Positions 22,509 through 29,915 of a DNA stretch of 34,008 bases are shown piece by piece. The stretch covers positions 1 to 34,008 of the forward strand of contig CADEDU010000081.1 in NCBI GenBank assembly GCA_902826155.1, given 5' to 3'. Within the stretch, counting starts at the first letter, position 1. Each line of letters opens with the position of its first letter. Below the pieces are notes generated by a model. It searched no databases. It saw only the letters and a program-made list of their open reading frames with translations, and was not told the origin of the DNA. The position numbers were made by a program, and so were the translations under genes. This stretch comes from an uncultured beta proteobacterium (GTDB taxonomy: Bacteria > Pseudomonadota > Gammaproteobacteria > Burkholderiales > SG8-39).

Positions 22509-23759
22509 ATGGCTGATGATTCCCAAACGACCGACGAGGCTGGAAACCAGGTTTCCACACCCTCCTCCGGCCCGGTCGCTCCGGCGGCGCGCACTGCCAT
22601 TGATATGCGCCGAGTGGCTGCGATCGCCGCGCGGGCGAGCACCATGGTCGAGCAGATTCGCTCTCGCCTGCTCGCCCCCGAAGCCCGCAAACTCGCGCCC
22701 ACCTACTCCTCGTCCCAGCTGGCCAGTTTGTGCGGCGTCGACAAGTCGCACGTCACGTATCGGGTCACCAAGGGCGATTTGCCCCAAGGTCGGCTGACCC
22801 CTTCGGGGGGCAAGCGCGAGTTCACGCTGAACGAGGTGCGCCGCTGGACCCGTGCTTACCGCGCCGATCGGATGCGGCCGCCGGGCCAGAAGGCGATCAC
22901 CATCACCGTCGGCAATTTCAAGGGCGGTGTGGCCAAGACCACCAGCTCGATGGTACTGGCGCAGGGCTTGAGCTTGCGGGGGCATCGGGTGCTGGCGATT
23001 GACACCGATCCGCAAGGCTCGCTCACCACCCTGCATGGTCTGTTGCCCGAGGCCGAGATCAGCGAGGACATGACCATCGCGCCGCTATGCGACGGCCGGC
23101 AGGTCGATGTTCGCTATGCGATTCGTTCGACCTACTGGGACGGTATCGACCTGGTCGCGGCGGCCCCGTTCCTGTTCTCGGCGGAGTTCGCCCTGCCGGC
23201 GCGCCAGATGCGCGAGCCCAACGCCCGGTTCTGGAATGTATTGAATGAAGGGCTGGAGGTGGTGCGTGACCTGTACGACGTGATCATTATCGACACCCCT
23301 CCCTCGTTGTCGTACGTCACCATCAACGCACTCTGGGCGGCGAATGGCATCGTCGTGCCGGTGCCGCCCTCGGGGCTGGACTTCGCCTCCTCGGCCCAAT
23401 TCTGGTCGCTGCTTGCCGACCTGGGCAGCAACCTCGATCAACAGGAAACCGCTGGGAACGCCAAGTCGTTCGACTTTCTGCAGATCCTGCTCAGCCGGGT
23501 CGATCCAACCGATCCCGCTGCGCCAGCGGTACGCCAATGGATTCAGGCTACCTATGGTGAGTACATGCTGCCGGTTGAGGTGCCCAAGACCACCGTCACC
23601 AGCAACAAGGCCGCCGAGTTCGCTACCGTCTATGACGTCCAGAAATACGAGGGCGCGGCCAAGACGTACAAGCGCGCCCAGGAAGCCTACGACCGATTCG
23701 TGGAGCTGATCGAACAGTCGGTGGTCGAGACTTGGCGCGCGCGGGCGTTGGGGCAATAG
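22509..23759 (+). CDS. parA: ParA-type partition ATPase with N-terminal DNA-binding domain
   Basis: Type Ia partition ATPase of 416 residues from the ATG at 22509 (a GTG two codons earlier is possible; GAGG precedes the ATG by five bases). Residues about 65-120 form a MerR/helix-turn-helix-like domain (SSQLASLCGVDKSHVTYRVT) typical of large ParA proteins that also repress their own operon. The deviant Walker A KGGVAKTT is at 138-145, followed by VLAIDTDPQGSLT and IIIDTPPSL (Walker A'/B). It positions ParB-parS complexes on the nucleoid. The first codons contain a parS-like palindrome. An inverted repeat CGGAG, three bases, CTCCG lies at 22488-22500, just before the ribosome binding site. Confidence 0.93.
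   Translation: MADDSQTTDEAGNQVSTPSSGPVAPAARTAIDMRRVAAIAARASTMVEQIRSRLLAPEARKLAPTYSSSQLASLCGVDKSHVTYRVTKGDLPQGRLTPSGGKREFTLNEVRRWTRAYRADRMRPPGQKAITITVGNFKGGVAKTTSSMVLAQGLSLRGHRVLAIDTDPQGSLTTLHGLLPEAEISEDMTIAPLCDGRQVDVRYAIRSTYWDGIDLVAAAPFLFSAEFALPARQMREPNARFWNVLNEGLEVVRDLYDVIIIDTPPSLSYVTINALWAANGIVVPVPPSGLDFASSAQFWSLLADLGSNLDQQETAGNAKSFDFLQILLSRVDPTDPAAPAVRQWIQATYGEYMLPVEVPKTTVTSNKAAEFATVYDVQKYEGAAKTYKRAQEAYDRFVELIEQSVVETWRARALGQ
22541..22557. other. parS-like palindrome 1
   Basis: TGGAAACCAGGTTTCCA, a perfect 17-bp palindrome around one base, within the parA coding sequence at about codons 11-17. Confidence 0.7.
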
Positions 23760-23788
23760 CGTGGAGCGGCGATCAGAGGCGAGCGAAG

Positions 23789-23805
23789 TGGAAACCAGGT
23801 TTCCA
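23789..23805. other. parS-like palindrome 2
   Basis: TGGAAACCAGGTTTCCA again, identical to the first copy, in the 66-base gap between parA and parB. Confidence 0.7.
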
Positions 23806-23825
23806 GCCGTATTGGGGGGAGGGCG

Positions 23826-24932
23826 ATGAGTAAGACAACGAAGCGTCTGGAAGCGCTGACTGCAGATCTGACCCAACCGGTTGATCAGGCTGGCGTATCG
23901 CAGCCGTTGCCCGATGCGACGCCTCCGCCTTCGCCCGAGATGACGATTCCTGCGACGGATCCCTCCGGCGTCGTGGCGAACAATCTGGCGCAGGTGGAAA
24001 CCCGGTTTCCACCCGCACTGCCAGGCCAGAACAGCCCGAAGACCGGCCCCGGTCAGATGCTCGCTTTTCGCGGCCAGATGATGGCTGCCGAGGGCGAACT
24101 CGCCCGGCTGCGCGAGCGCTTGGCCCACTACGACGGATCGATTCCGGCGCGCCGGCTCGACCCCACCACCGTACGCCCCAGCCGCTGGGCCAACCGCCAC
24201 GAGGCCTCCTATACGAACGCAAGCTTCGCTGGCCTCAAGGCCGATATCGAGCTGGCCGGTGGCAATGTGCAGCCGATCCTGGTCCGCCCGGTCGAGGGCG
24301 AAACAGGCGCCTTCGAGATCGTGTTTGGCCATCGACGCCACCGCGCCTGCTTCGAGCTGGGCGTGCCGGTGCTCGCGGTGGTGTGGACCGAGGCGCTGAC
24401 CGACGCCGAGCTGTTCGCCGCAATGGATCGCGAGAACCGCGAGCGCGCTGATCTGTCTCCCTATGAGCAGGGAATGATGTACCGGCGCGCCCTCGAGGAG
24501 GGTCTGTATCCCTCGCAACGACGGCTGGCCGAAGCGCTCGGCGTGAGCCACACCTGGGTCCGCAAGGCACTCCTGGTGGCCGAGTTGCCGCAGCCGGTGG
24601 TCGAGTGCTTTCGCAGCCCGATCGAGATCCAGTACCGGCACGCCGAACAGATTGGCGCCGCGCTCGAGACCGACAAGCGCGGGGTGTTACGACGGGCCGA
24701 GCGACTGCGCGCACAGAACTTGGCGGTCGGCAGCGTTGTGGCACAGCTGGTCGAGGGGCGGGCGCCGCAGCGCGATGCCGCCACCGAGATTCGGCTCGAC
24801 GATCAGGTCATTGGCACTTGGATCAGAGAGCGCACCGGCGGCCTCAATATCCGACTCAAGCCCCAGGCAGTGCCCGACGAGCGTATTGAAGCGCTGACGG
24901 CTGCCATCGTGCGCGCCTTGCGCGCCAGTTAG
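23826..24932 (+). CDS. parB: ParB-type centromere-binding partition protein
   Basis: Partition protein of 368 residues with a GGGGGGAGGG ribosome binding site just before the ATG. After a 105-residue, Pro-rich N-terminal region that would contact ParA, the ParB/Spo0J N-terminal (CTPase) domain starts near 110 with VQPILVRPVEG, GHRRHRA at 168-174 (box II, family GERRxRA) and ENRERADLSPYEQG at 203-216 (box III). The helix-turn-helix is at about 228-252 (PSQRRLAEALGVSHTWVRKA). The glutamate usually after Gly in box II is histidine. The C-terminal dimer domain ends at ALRAS. It forms one operon with parA and should bind the three palindromes that lie within this operon. Confidence 0.92.
   Translation: MSKTTKRLEALTADLTQPVDQAGVSQPLPDATPPPSPEMTIPATDPSGVVANNLAQVETRFPPALPGQNSPKTGPGQMLAFRGQMMAAEGELARLRERLAHYDGSIPARRLDPTTVRPSRWANRHEASYTNASFAGLKADIELAGGNVQPILVRPVEGETGAFEIVFGHRRHRACFELGVPVLAVVWTEALTDAELFAAMDRENRERADLSPYEQGMMYRRALEEGLYPSQRRLAEALGVSHTWVRKALLVAELPQPVVECFRSPIEIQYRHAEQIGAALETDKRGVLRRAERLRAQNLAVGSVVAQLVEGRAPQRDAATEIRLDDQVIGTWIRERTGGLNIRLKPQAVPDERIEALTAAIVRALRAS
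23995..24011. other. parS-like palindrome 3
   Basis: TGGAAACCCGGTTTCCA, differing from the other two only in the central base. With the flanking G and C the symmetry extends to 19 bp. It lies within parB at about codons 57-62. Confidence 0.7.
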
Positions 24933-25263
24933 GCCCCCGGGCCGCGCGCTCACCGTACCCCCGCGGTGCGGTCGTGCCGGAACCGCGACGGGGATATCCG
25001 CGCGCGCAGGGCATCGCCACCAGATATTCGCGGCTGTCGCCTTGGTGAGAACCCACGCTGACCTTGGAGCGACCTGGACTGCGCCGGGCTGAGCGTTGCC
25101 GGGAGTAGTCCTTCGAAAGCGTCCGGCTGCATCGATTGGACCGAAACGCCCATTGACTCCGCACGCCAGGCCACACCGAGCTGCTGCGGCTCCCTTGCGT
25201 CCCAAAGGCATCCCGCTACAACAGAAGCCCAAACGCCCAAATGCCGACTGGTCCAAGCCCTAC
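24933..25263. other. Gap without a recognisable gene
   Basis: About 330 bases after parB. The frames on both strands have shadow-like composition and no ribosome binding sites. No further parS palindrome or iteron unit was seen here. Confidence 0.35.
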
Positions 25264-25297
25264 GCTTACCATGATAACTTATCTTATCAAGGTAAGC
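25264..25297. other. Symmetrical Xer/dif-like recombination core site
   Basis: Two 14-base arms, GCTTACCATGATAA and TTATCAAGGTAAGC, are inverted repeats of each other with a single mismatch and flank the six bases CTTATC. The layout arm-ATAA, six bases, TTAT-arm is that of dif. Unlike dif, the arms are nearly symmetrical, as expected when one recombinase rather than XerC plus XerD binds both halves. The start of the large recombinase gene is 146 bp to the right. It is one of the few AT-rich spots here. A hairpin or operator is the alternative. Confidence 0.55.
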
Positions 25298-25442
25298 AGA
25301 AAGCGGCTACAATTCCGACCCTGTCCAGATCAAGCAGTCGAAGTGCTTTGCCTTCAATTGCTTAGCGTGCGATTCCCACGGCGGCCACGCAGCCGCAACG
25401 CCTCGATCCAAATAGACTTCAAATAGTCTTCTCTGGTACTGA

Positions 25443-27470
25443 ATGTCCACACAGCTCACGTCAGAAGGCCGAGGTGCGCTCGAGGAGGAAGGCCCAGATG
25501 ATCGGGAGGACTCTGGTGAATCCCGGCGATCTCCACAAATAGGGAGTTCGCTTGTCCGCCCGCGCAAACTCCATGCGGGCCATTTCGCCTTCATGCGTGC
25601 GGTGGTGCAGGGCCTGGATACCCGCGCGATGTGGCAGCGCTATCTGCGGATCGAAGGCGAGCACACTGATGCGCGGGTGGTGCGCCGCACGATTGGTTGG
25701 ATGCGCGAGGAGTTCGCGGCCGCTGCCAAACGCCATGGTCGCTTCGGCCAGGCGCGGCTGATCCTGATCGACGTCAGCCGCATTCCCGAACCGGCGCAGC
25801 ACACACCCAGCCTGGAGGCCTTCGCCCGCGAGTCCGGGCTGGAAGAGTTCTCCGAGGACGAGCAGCTCGTTCACTACCGGGCACGCTACGGCACGAGTTC
25901 GCGCCAGGCACTCCGGCGCAGCAAGCTCATCGCGCGCCAGCTCGATGCGCTGCGCTGGCTCGAGCAGCTCGTTGCCGAACCGCCGCACGCTGCCGACGAG
26001 GTCGGCGCCTGGTTCGATCCGCGCATCGCTGCGCGACTGCAGGCCAAGGACATCGATACGCTCACGCGGCTGTTGGCGCGCATCAACGGGGCAGGGCGGC
26101 GCTGGTGGTTTGGCGTTCCAGGTATCGGCGCGGCTAAAGCCGCTCGCATCGAAGAGTTTCTGAACGTGCACCGCGACACCATCGGCGAGCCAATCGGTGC
26201 GCATGTGGCGGTGCCACGATCGAAGCTCTATTCGCACGAACTCGACAAGGTCGTGCCGCGAACCACGGCGGTGGTGCCGATGGAAAAACTGCTGATTCCG
26301 GCAGCGCTCGACGGACGCGATGGTCGGTTTCGCGCCGACCGGGTACGTTGCCTGCTGCGGGCCAACAACGACTATGACGCCTTGCAAGCCTGGCTTGCGG
26401 CCAAGCGCTCGGCCCACACCAAACGTGCCTATCGCAAGGAAGTCGAGCGGTTTCTGCTGTGGGCGATTCTGGAGCAGCGCAAGCCGCTGTCCTCGATGAG
26501 CCTGGAGGACTGCGTCGCCTATCGCGATTTCCTGGCCGATCCGCATCCGCGCGAGCGCTGGTGCGGGACGCGCGCTCGTGCACGCTGGAGTCCGCTCTGG
26601 CGTCCTTTCGAAGGTCCGCTCTCGAGCGTTGCGCAGCGACAGGCCCTGGTGGTGTTGAAGGTGCTCTACAAGTTCCTGGTCGATCAAGGCTATCTGGTCG
26701 GCAATCCCTGGAATGGGGTGGCGCCGGCCAAGTCCACCACGCCGAGGTTGAACGCCGGGCGCAGCTTCACCGCTGCGCAATGGGCGTTCGTCGAAGACCA
26801 ACTCACCCTGCTGGTCGACACCGGAGCCAATCAGCGATTGCGCCTGGCGCTTCACTTCTTGTACGACACCGGATTGCGGCTCTCGGAGGTGGTCGCGGTC
26901 AAGCTCGCCGATCTGTCGTTCGTGGCCTATCCACCCGAAGCGGGTGATGACGAGCTGGTCGAAGGCTGGCTGCTGCACGTCATCGGCAAGGGCGACAAGG
27001 CGCGCACCGTGCCGGTGTCGTTTGCGGTCGTGAGTGAGCTATCTAAATCCCTGTTGGAGCGCGGGCTCGATGTCGACCCGGAGCATCCGCGCAATCGCGA
27101 CGCGCACCTGCTTGGCCGTGCGCCCGACGCGCTGGAGCGCGCGCCATGGGCCGCGCACGTGTCGATGCCAAGGGATCCCGCGCAGGGGATCACGGCGGCG
27201 ACGCTGGCTGATCAGATCAAGGCCTTCTTCAACCGCTGCGCCGCCGTGCTCACGACCCGCGATCCCAAGAGCGCGGCTCGCTTTGCGCGTGCCAGTACAC
27301 ACTGGCTGCGCCATACCCATGGCACCCATGCGGTCGCCGCCGGGACGCCGCTCGATGTCGTGCAACAGAATCTCGGCCACGCATCGCTCAACACGACCAC
27401 CGTATACGTGACCAGCGAGGACCGCCGCCGGATGAAGGCGATGCGAGGGTTCTGGGGGAGGGGGCGGTAG
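25443..27470 (+). CDS. Large tyrosine recombinase (plasmid-type integrase)
   Basis: Site-specific recombinase of 675 residues, about twice the usual length. The N-terminal third (HAGHFAFMRAVVQGLDTRAM, and an ERCC4/HhH-like RRWWFGVPGIGAAKAARIEE near 215-235) is an extension seen in large plasmid integrases of Burkholderiales. A SAM-like core-binding domain lies around 310-410 (WLAAKRSAHTKRAYRKEVER). The catalytic domain is complete: Arg in DTGLRLSEV, HWLRHTHGTHA, LGHASLNTTTVYVTSEDRRR with the nucleophilic Tyr. The start at 25443 lacks a ribosome binding site and the first 35 residues are low-complexity, so a later start is possible. It follows parAB in the same direction with a dif-like core site in front, suggesting a role in plasmid multimer resolution or integration. 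Confidence 0.9.
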   Translation: MSTQLTSEGRGALEEEGPDDREDSGESRRSPQIGSSLVRPRKLHAGHFAFMRAVVQGLDTRAMWQRYLRIEGEHTDARVVRRTIGWMREEFAAAAKRHGRFGQARLILIDVSRIPEPAQHTPSLEAFARESGLEEFSEDEQLVHYRARYGTSSRQALRRSKLIARQLDALRWLEQLVAEPPHAADEVGAWFDPRIAARLQAKDIDTLTRLLARINGAGRRWWFGVPGIGAAKAARIEEFLNVHRDTIGEPIGAHVAVPRSKLYSHELDKVVPRTTAVVPMEKLLIPAALDGRDGRFRADRVRCLLRANNDYDALQAWLAAKRSAHTKRAYRKEVERFLLWAILEQRKPLSSMSLEDCVAYRDFLADPHPRERWCGTRARARWSPLWRPFEGPLSSVAQRQALVVLKVLYKFLVDQGYLVGNPWNGVAPAKSTTPRLNAGRSFTAAQWAFVEDQLTLLVDTGANQRLRLALHFLYDTGLRLSEVVAVKLADLSFVAYPPEAGDDELVEGWLLHVIGKGDKARTVPVSFAVVSELSKSLLERGLDVDPEHPRNRDAHLLGRAPDALERAPWAAHVSMPRDPAQGITAATLADQIKAFFNRCAAVLTTRDPKSAARFARASTHWLRHTHGTHAVAAGTPLDVVQQNLGHASLNTTTVYVTSEDRRRMKAMRGFWGRGR

Positions 27471-28005
27471 GGCGGCGCGCTCAAGCGGCGGTGTTTCCGG
27501 TCGAGGATGCCATTGCATGACCTCATTGGCCTGGCCGAAAAACCGCTAGCCCGGTACGCGTGCTCGGGCACCCTGGCCGGTAACGTGTTCGCCAAGTCGA
27601 AGCAAACCGCCTTGGCGTTGCGCATCACTCAGCAGACCACAAGGACGCTCGCACGCGTGTGGCGCGACGCAGGGTGTCCAACGACGCCTACATAGCCACG
27701 GCGAGCTCAAATGCGGAAACCAACGCTCTGCGAGCGTATTGTGGGCGGCCTTAGAAAAACGGGCGATGCGCCTGCGTCCACCCAAGGAGCGCATCCTACG
27801 AATCCGTGCTCCGTTTTCTCGCTTGCCTACCTGCGATGCGCTTGATCCAATACCGACGTCTATTGAGTCCGATGGCGCTCAAGCTCAAGCCCGACGGCAA
27901 CTTTCGAACAGGTCAACACCCGTGCACGCAATCGCGTTCGAGCTTCGCCCGAAGAGCTTGCCGCAACCGCTCTATTCAAGCACTCAGCCGGCAAGGTCCC
28001 CCCAG
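27471..28005. other. Gap without a recognisable gene
   Basis: About 530 bases between the recombinase gene and a small hypothetical gene. Short frames on both strands (for example MPLHDLIGLAEKPLARYACS at 27507) have no ribosome binding sites or motifs. I see no repeats or remnants I can identify. This could be the junction between the maintenance block and the right-hand genes. Confidence 0.3.
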
Positions 28006-28215
28006 ATGGACTATTCGGATCCTCGCGTTGGCGAACAAATCATGCTGCGTGTGGGAACCGTTCGAATTTACGCCACTGTCGATACGGTGGTCGATCGCAA
28101 CTACATGGGCATCGTTACCGGCTTCACCGGCCACGATGAACTCACGTTCCACGGCGTTAAGCCCGGCGACCTGATCTATTTCGGATACGAACACATCTTC
28201 TCGTGCGCGCGCTAG
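28006..28215 (+). CDS. Small hypothetical beta-rich protein, 69 residues
   Basis: From the ATG at 28006 the frame reads MDYSDPRVGEQIMLRVGTVR, then IYATVDTVVDRNYMGIVTGF and further alternating hydrophobic and charged residues to IFSCAR. The composition (many Val, Ile, Tyr, Gly) and strand-turn pattern suggest a small beta-barrel like SH3 or Tudor. AAGG lies ten bases upstream, a weak site. The frame is open further upstream but that part is Pro/Ser-rich and unlike protein. No membrane segment or signal peptide. Family unknown. Confidence 0.5.
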   Translation: MDYSDPRVGEQIMLRVGTVRIYATVDTVVDRNYMGIVTGFTGHDELTFHGVKPGDLIYFGYEHIFSCAR

Positions 28216-28365
28216 CCACGAACTGTCGGCCACCGACTTGGAGGGCACTGCGCCGCTCACTGTTGCTCGACCTCATCCGTTTCAGGAGAGGGTTGAGACG
28301 GACGGCACACACCAGGCTAGGGCGCGTGAGCACTGGCGATCAGCGCCCCTCTTCGCCGGTTTTGC

Positions 28366-28773
28366 CTACGACACCCCTTTGGCAATCAGGGTCTTCGAAT
28401 AGGCGATGTCGTCCTTGAGGATATGATGATTGAGCCAGTCCTTGAGGAACTCGAGCAGCTCGGTCCCGGGAATCGTCTCGCCGCGCTTGAAGCGTGCGTA
28501 GAAATCGTCCACCTTGCCCACAAGGTTGGTGTGATGGCGCTTGTGCTCGACGATGTCACTGTAGCCACAGCTGTCGAGCAACATCTCCTCGTACATGAAG
28601 TGGCTCTTGGTGTAGGTGATCAGGTTGTTTAGCACCTTGCCGACAATTGTGTTGATCGTCCCGTTCGCCACACCGTCAGCCAGCGTGTTGATGTAGCCGA
28701 TGAGCACTTTGTGCTGGCGATCGATCGAATCGATACCGACCGACAACCGCTCGCTCCAGTCATAGAACGCCAT
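28366..28773 (-). CDS. Bacteriohemerythrin
   Basis: Single-domain hemerythrin of 135 residues, a cytoplasmic di-iron protein that binds oxygen reversibly. The start MAFYDWSERLSVGIDSIDRQ at 28773 has AGGAG upstream. All iron ligands are present in family order: His21 (DRQH), His58 and Glu62 (HFMYEE), His77 and His81 (EHKRHH), His117 and Asp122 (NHHILKDDIAY). Length and the opening W-x-x-x-x-S-V-G-I-x-x-I-D-x-x-H match bacteriohemerythrins. It is a single gene. Roles reported for the family include oxygen delivery to monooxygenases or oxidases and oxygen sensing. Confidence 0.93.
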   Translation of the reverse strand: MAFYDWSERLSVGIDSIDRQHKVLIGYINTLADGVANGTINTIVGKVLNNLITYTKSHFMYEEMLLDSCGYSDIVEHKRHHTNLVGKVDDFYARFKRGETIPGTELLEFLKDWLNHHILKDDIAYSKTLIAKGVS

Positions 28774-28804
28774 AATCTTCTCCTGAAAGATGGGTAGCCG
28801 AGAA

Positions 28805-28933
28805 TCATCCAAGCTCCGCAATGAGCTCGAGGATCCGCTTGTCGAGCTGTAGCGCTGGGCCGATGTCACTCAGGTCGCCAAGCCGATTCTTCGTGGCGTG
28901 GTCGAGGTCGACGGCGGGGCCTACTGATGCCTC
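28805..28933 (-). pseudogene. C-terminal fragment of an unknown gene upstream of hemerythrin
   Basis: A 42-codon open stretch on the minus strand reads AVDLDHATKNRLGDLSDIGP and ALQLDKRILELIAELG, then stops 32 bases before the hemerythrin start. It has protein-like composition and helical periodicity but no start codon after the preceding in-frame TAA at 28934. I read it as the tail of a truncated gene that once preceded the hemerythrin gene. I cannot name the family. Confidence 0.3.
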
Positions 28934-29414
28934 TTAATCAACCGCCCATCGACGTGTCTGAGCGTTCAATGCGCAACGCCCGAATCCATGTTGCTCATCA
29001 GGGGTATCGGTTGCGCCGATCGAAGTTGCAGCGACCGATGGCATAGCGCGTGCGGTAGTTCTCGCCTGCGACAGACGCGCGCTCGGATCGAATTTGGAGC
29101 GGCGGCTGCGCCTGTTTCCCGCCCGGCCGCTTCCGGCACGAACCCCACGAACGCCGCACCGCAGCGAGTTGCATGTGCGAGGCGTGCCAGCCGGCGGACA
29201 CGGATCGGATCCGACCTGGCCCCCCGTGGGCCCTACGAGCGCGACCGTAATCTCGGGCAACGTCCGGCGATCCGATCGACATCGCACGCTCCGACGACGA
29301 GATCTACCGCCAGACCGAAGCACTCTTTCGCAAGCTCCGTCGCTCAGCGCACATCAGGGACACCCACGGCGCCGCGCCGCATGAACTCTCGACGAATGGT
29401 CACGGTGACTCGTG
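28934..29414. other. Gap, possibly with a gene fragment
   Basis: About 480 bases without a supported gene. On the plus strand a stretch at about 29273-29350 reads DPIDIARSDDEIYRQTEALF and RKLRRS, which is protein-like but has neither start nor recognisable continuation. It may be another remnant. No VapC, ParE or similar toxin frame is found downstream of the RHH gene on the minus strand. Confidence 0.25.
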
Positions 29415-29672
29415 TCAAGCAGAACGCCTGGCACGCAGAATCTCTTTGAGGTGCTTCGAATGGTTGGCAGCAACGTCGCGCCGACGATCGGTGTCGATAC
29501 CGATTACACCGAGCGACTCAGCGATTTCATAGGTTAATCTTGGCTTTGACCGCCGTGAAAGCCGCTCGCGGACGAGGCGACGGACGAGCTCGGCCTGAGA
29601 AACGCCTTCCCCGGCACTCAAACCTCGCAAAGCCGCTTCCAGCTCGGGATCCAGCCGCACAACCCGGGGCAC
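29415..29672 (-). CDS. Ribbon-helix-helix (CopG-like) protein, orphan antitoxin-type
   Basis: Protein of 85 residues. The start is a GTG at 29672 with AAGGAG six bases upstream, better than the ATG at 29714, which has none. The N-terminal PRVVRLDPELEAALRGLSAG followed by EGVSQAELVRRLVRERLSRR is a full RHH motif: strand, helix, turn with Ser-Gln, helix. The C-terminal part (IDTDRRRDVAANHSKHLKEI) resembles the toxin-binding tail of VapB-type antitoxins. No toxin gene follows. Confidence 0.65.
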   Translation of the reverse strand: MPRVVRLDPELEAALRGLSAGEGVSQAELVRRLVRERLSRRSKPRLTYEIAESLGVIGIDTDRRRDVAANHSKHLKEILRARRSA

Positions 29673-29915
29673 TCGTTTCTCCTTCGAATACAAGCGCGAG
29701 TACAAGCCCAACATCTAACGCCGTATCGCACCATTATCCGCTTCGGGTCGGGAACGACCGCTGAAGTATGGGGCGAGCGGCTGTTCGTGGTACGCGCGGC
29801 GGAGAGAGTAATCAACTTGGCATGAGAGATCGGCACGCCAAGGAACAGGATCGGGTGCAAGCGGGGTCCCTCGACCAAACTGGGGAGACGCTTCGCCCGC
29901 CCGCTCCATCTAGGA

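Noticed and set aside
23085..24641. 518-codon minus-strand frame opposite parA/parB
   Set aside because: Antisense to two genes with complete motifs. The recurring GNLVST and WKPGFH words in it are just the parS palindromes read backwards.
25461..26978. 505-codon minus-strand frame opposite the large recombinase
   Set aside because: The recombinase strand has the full catalytic set. The reverse frame shows only biased composition.
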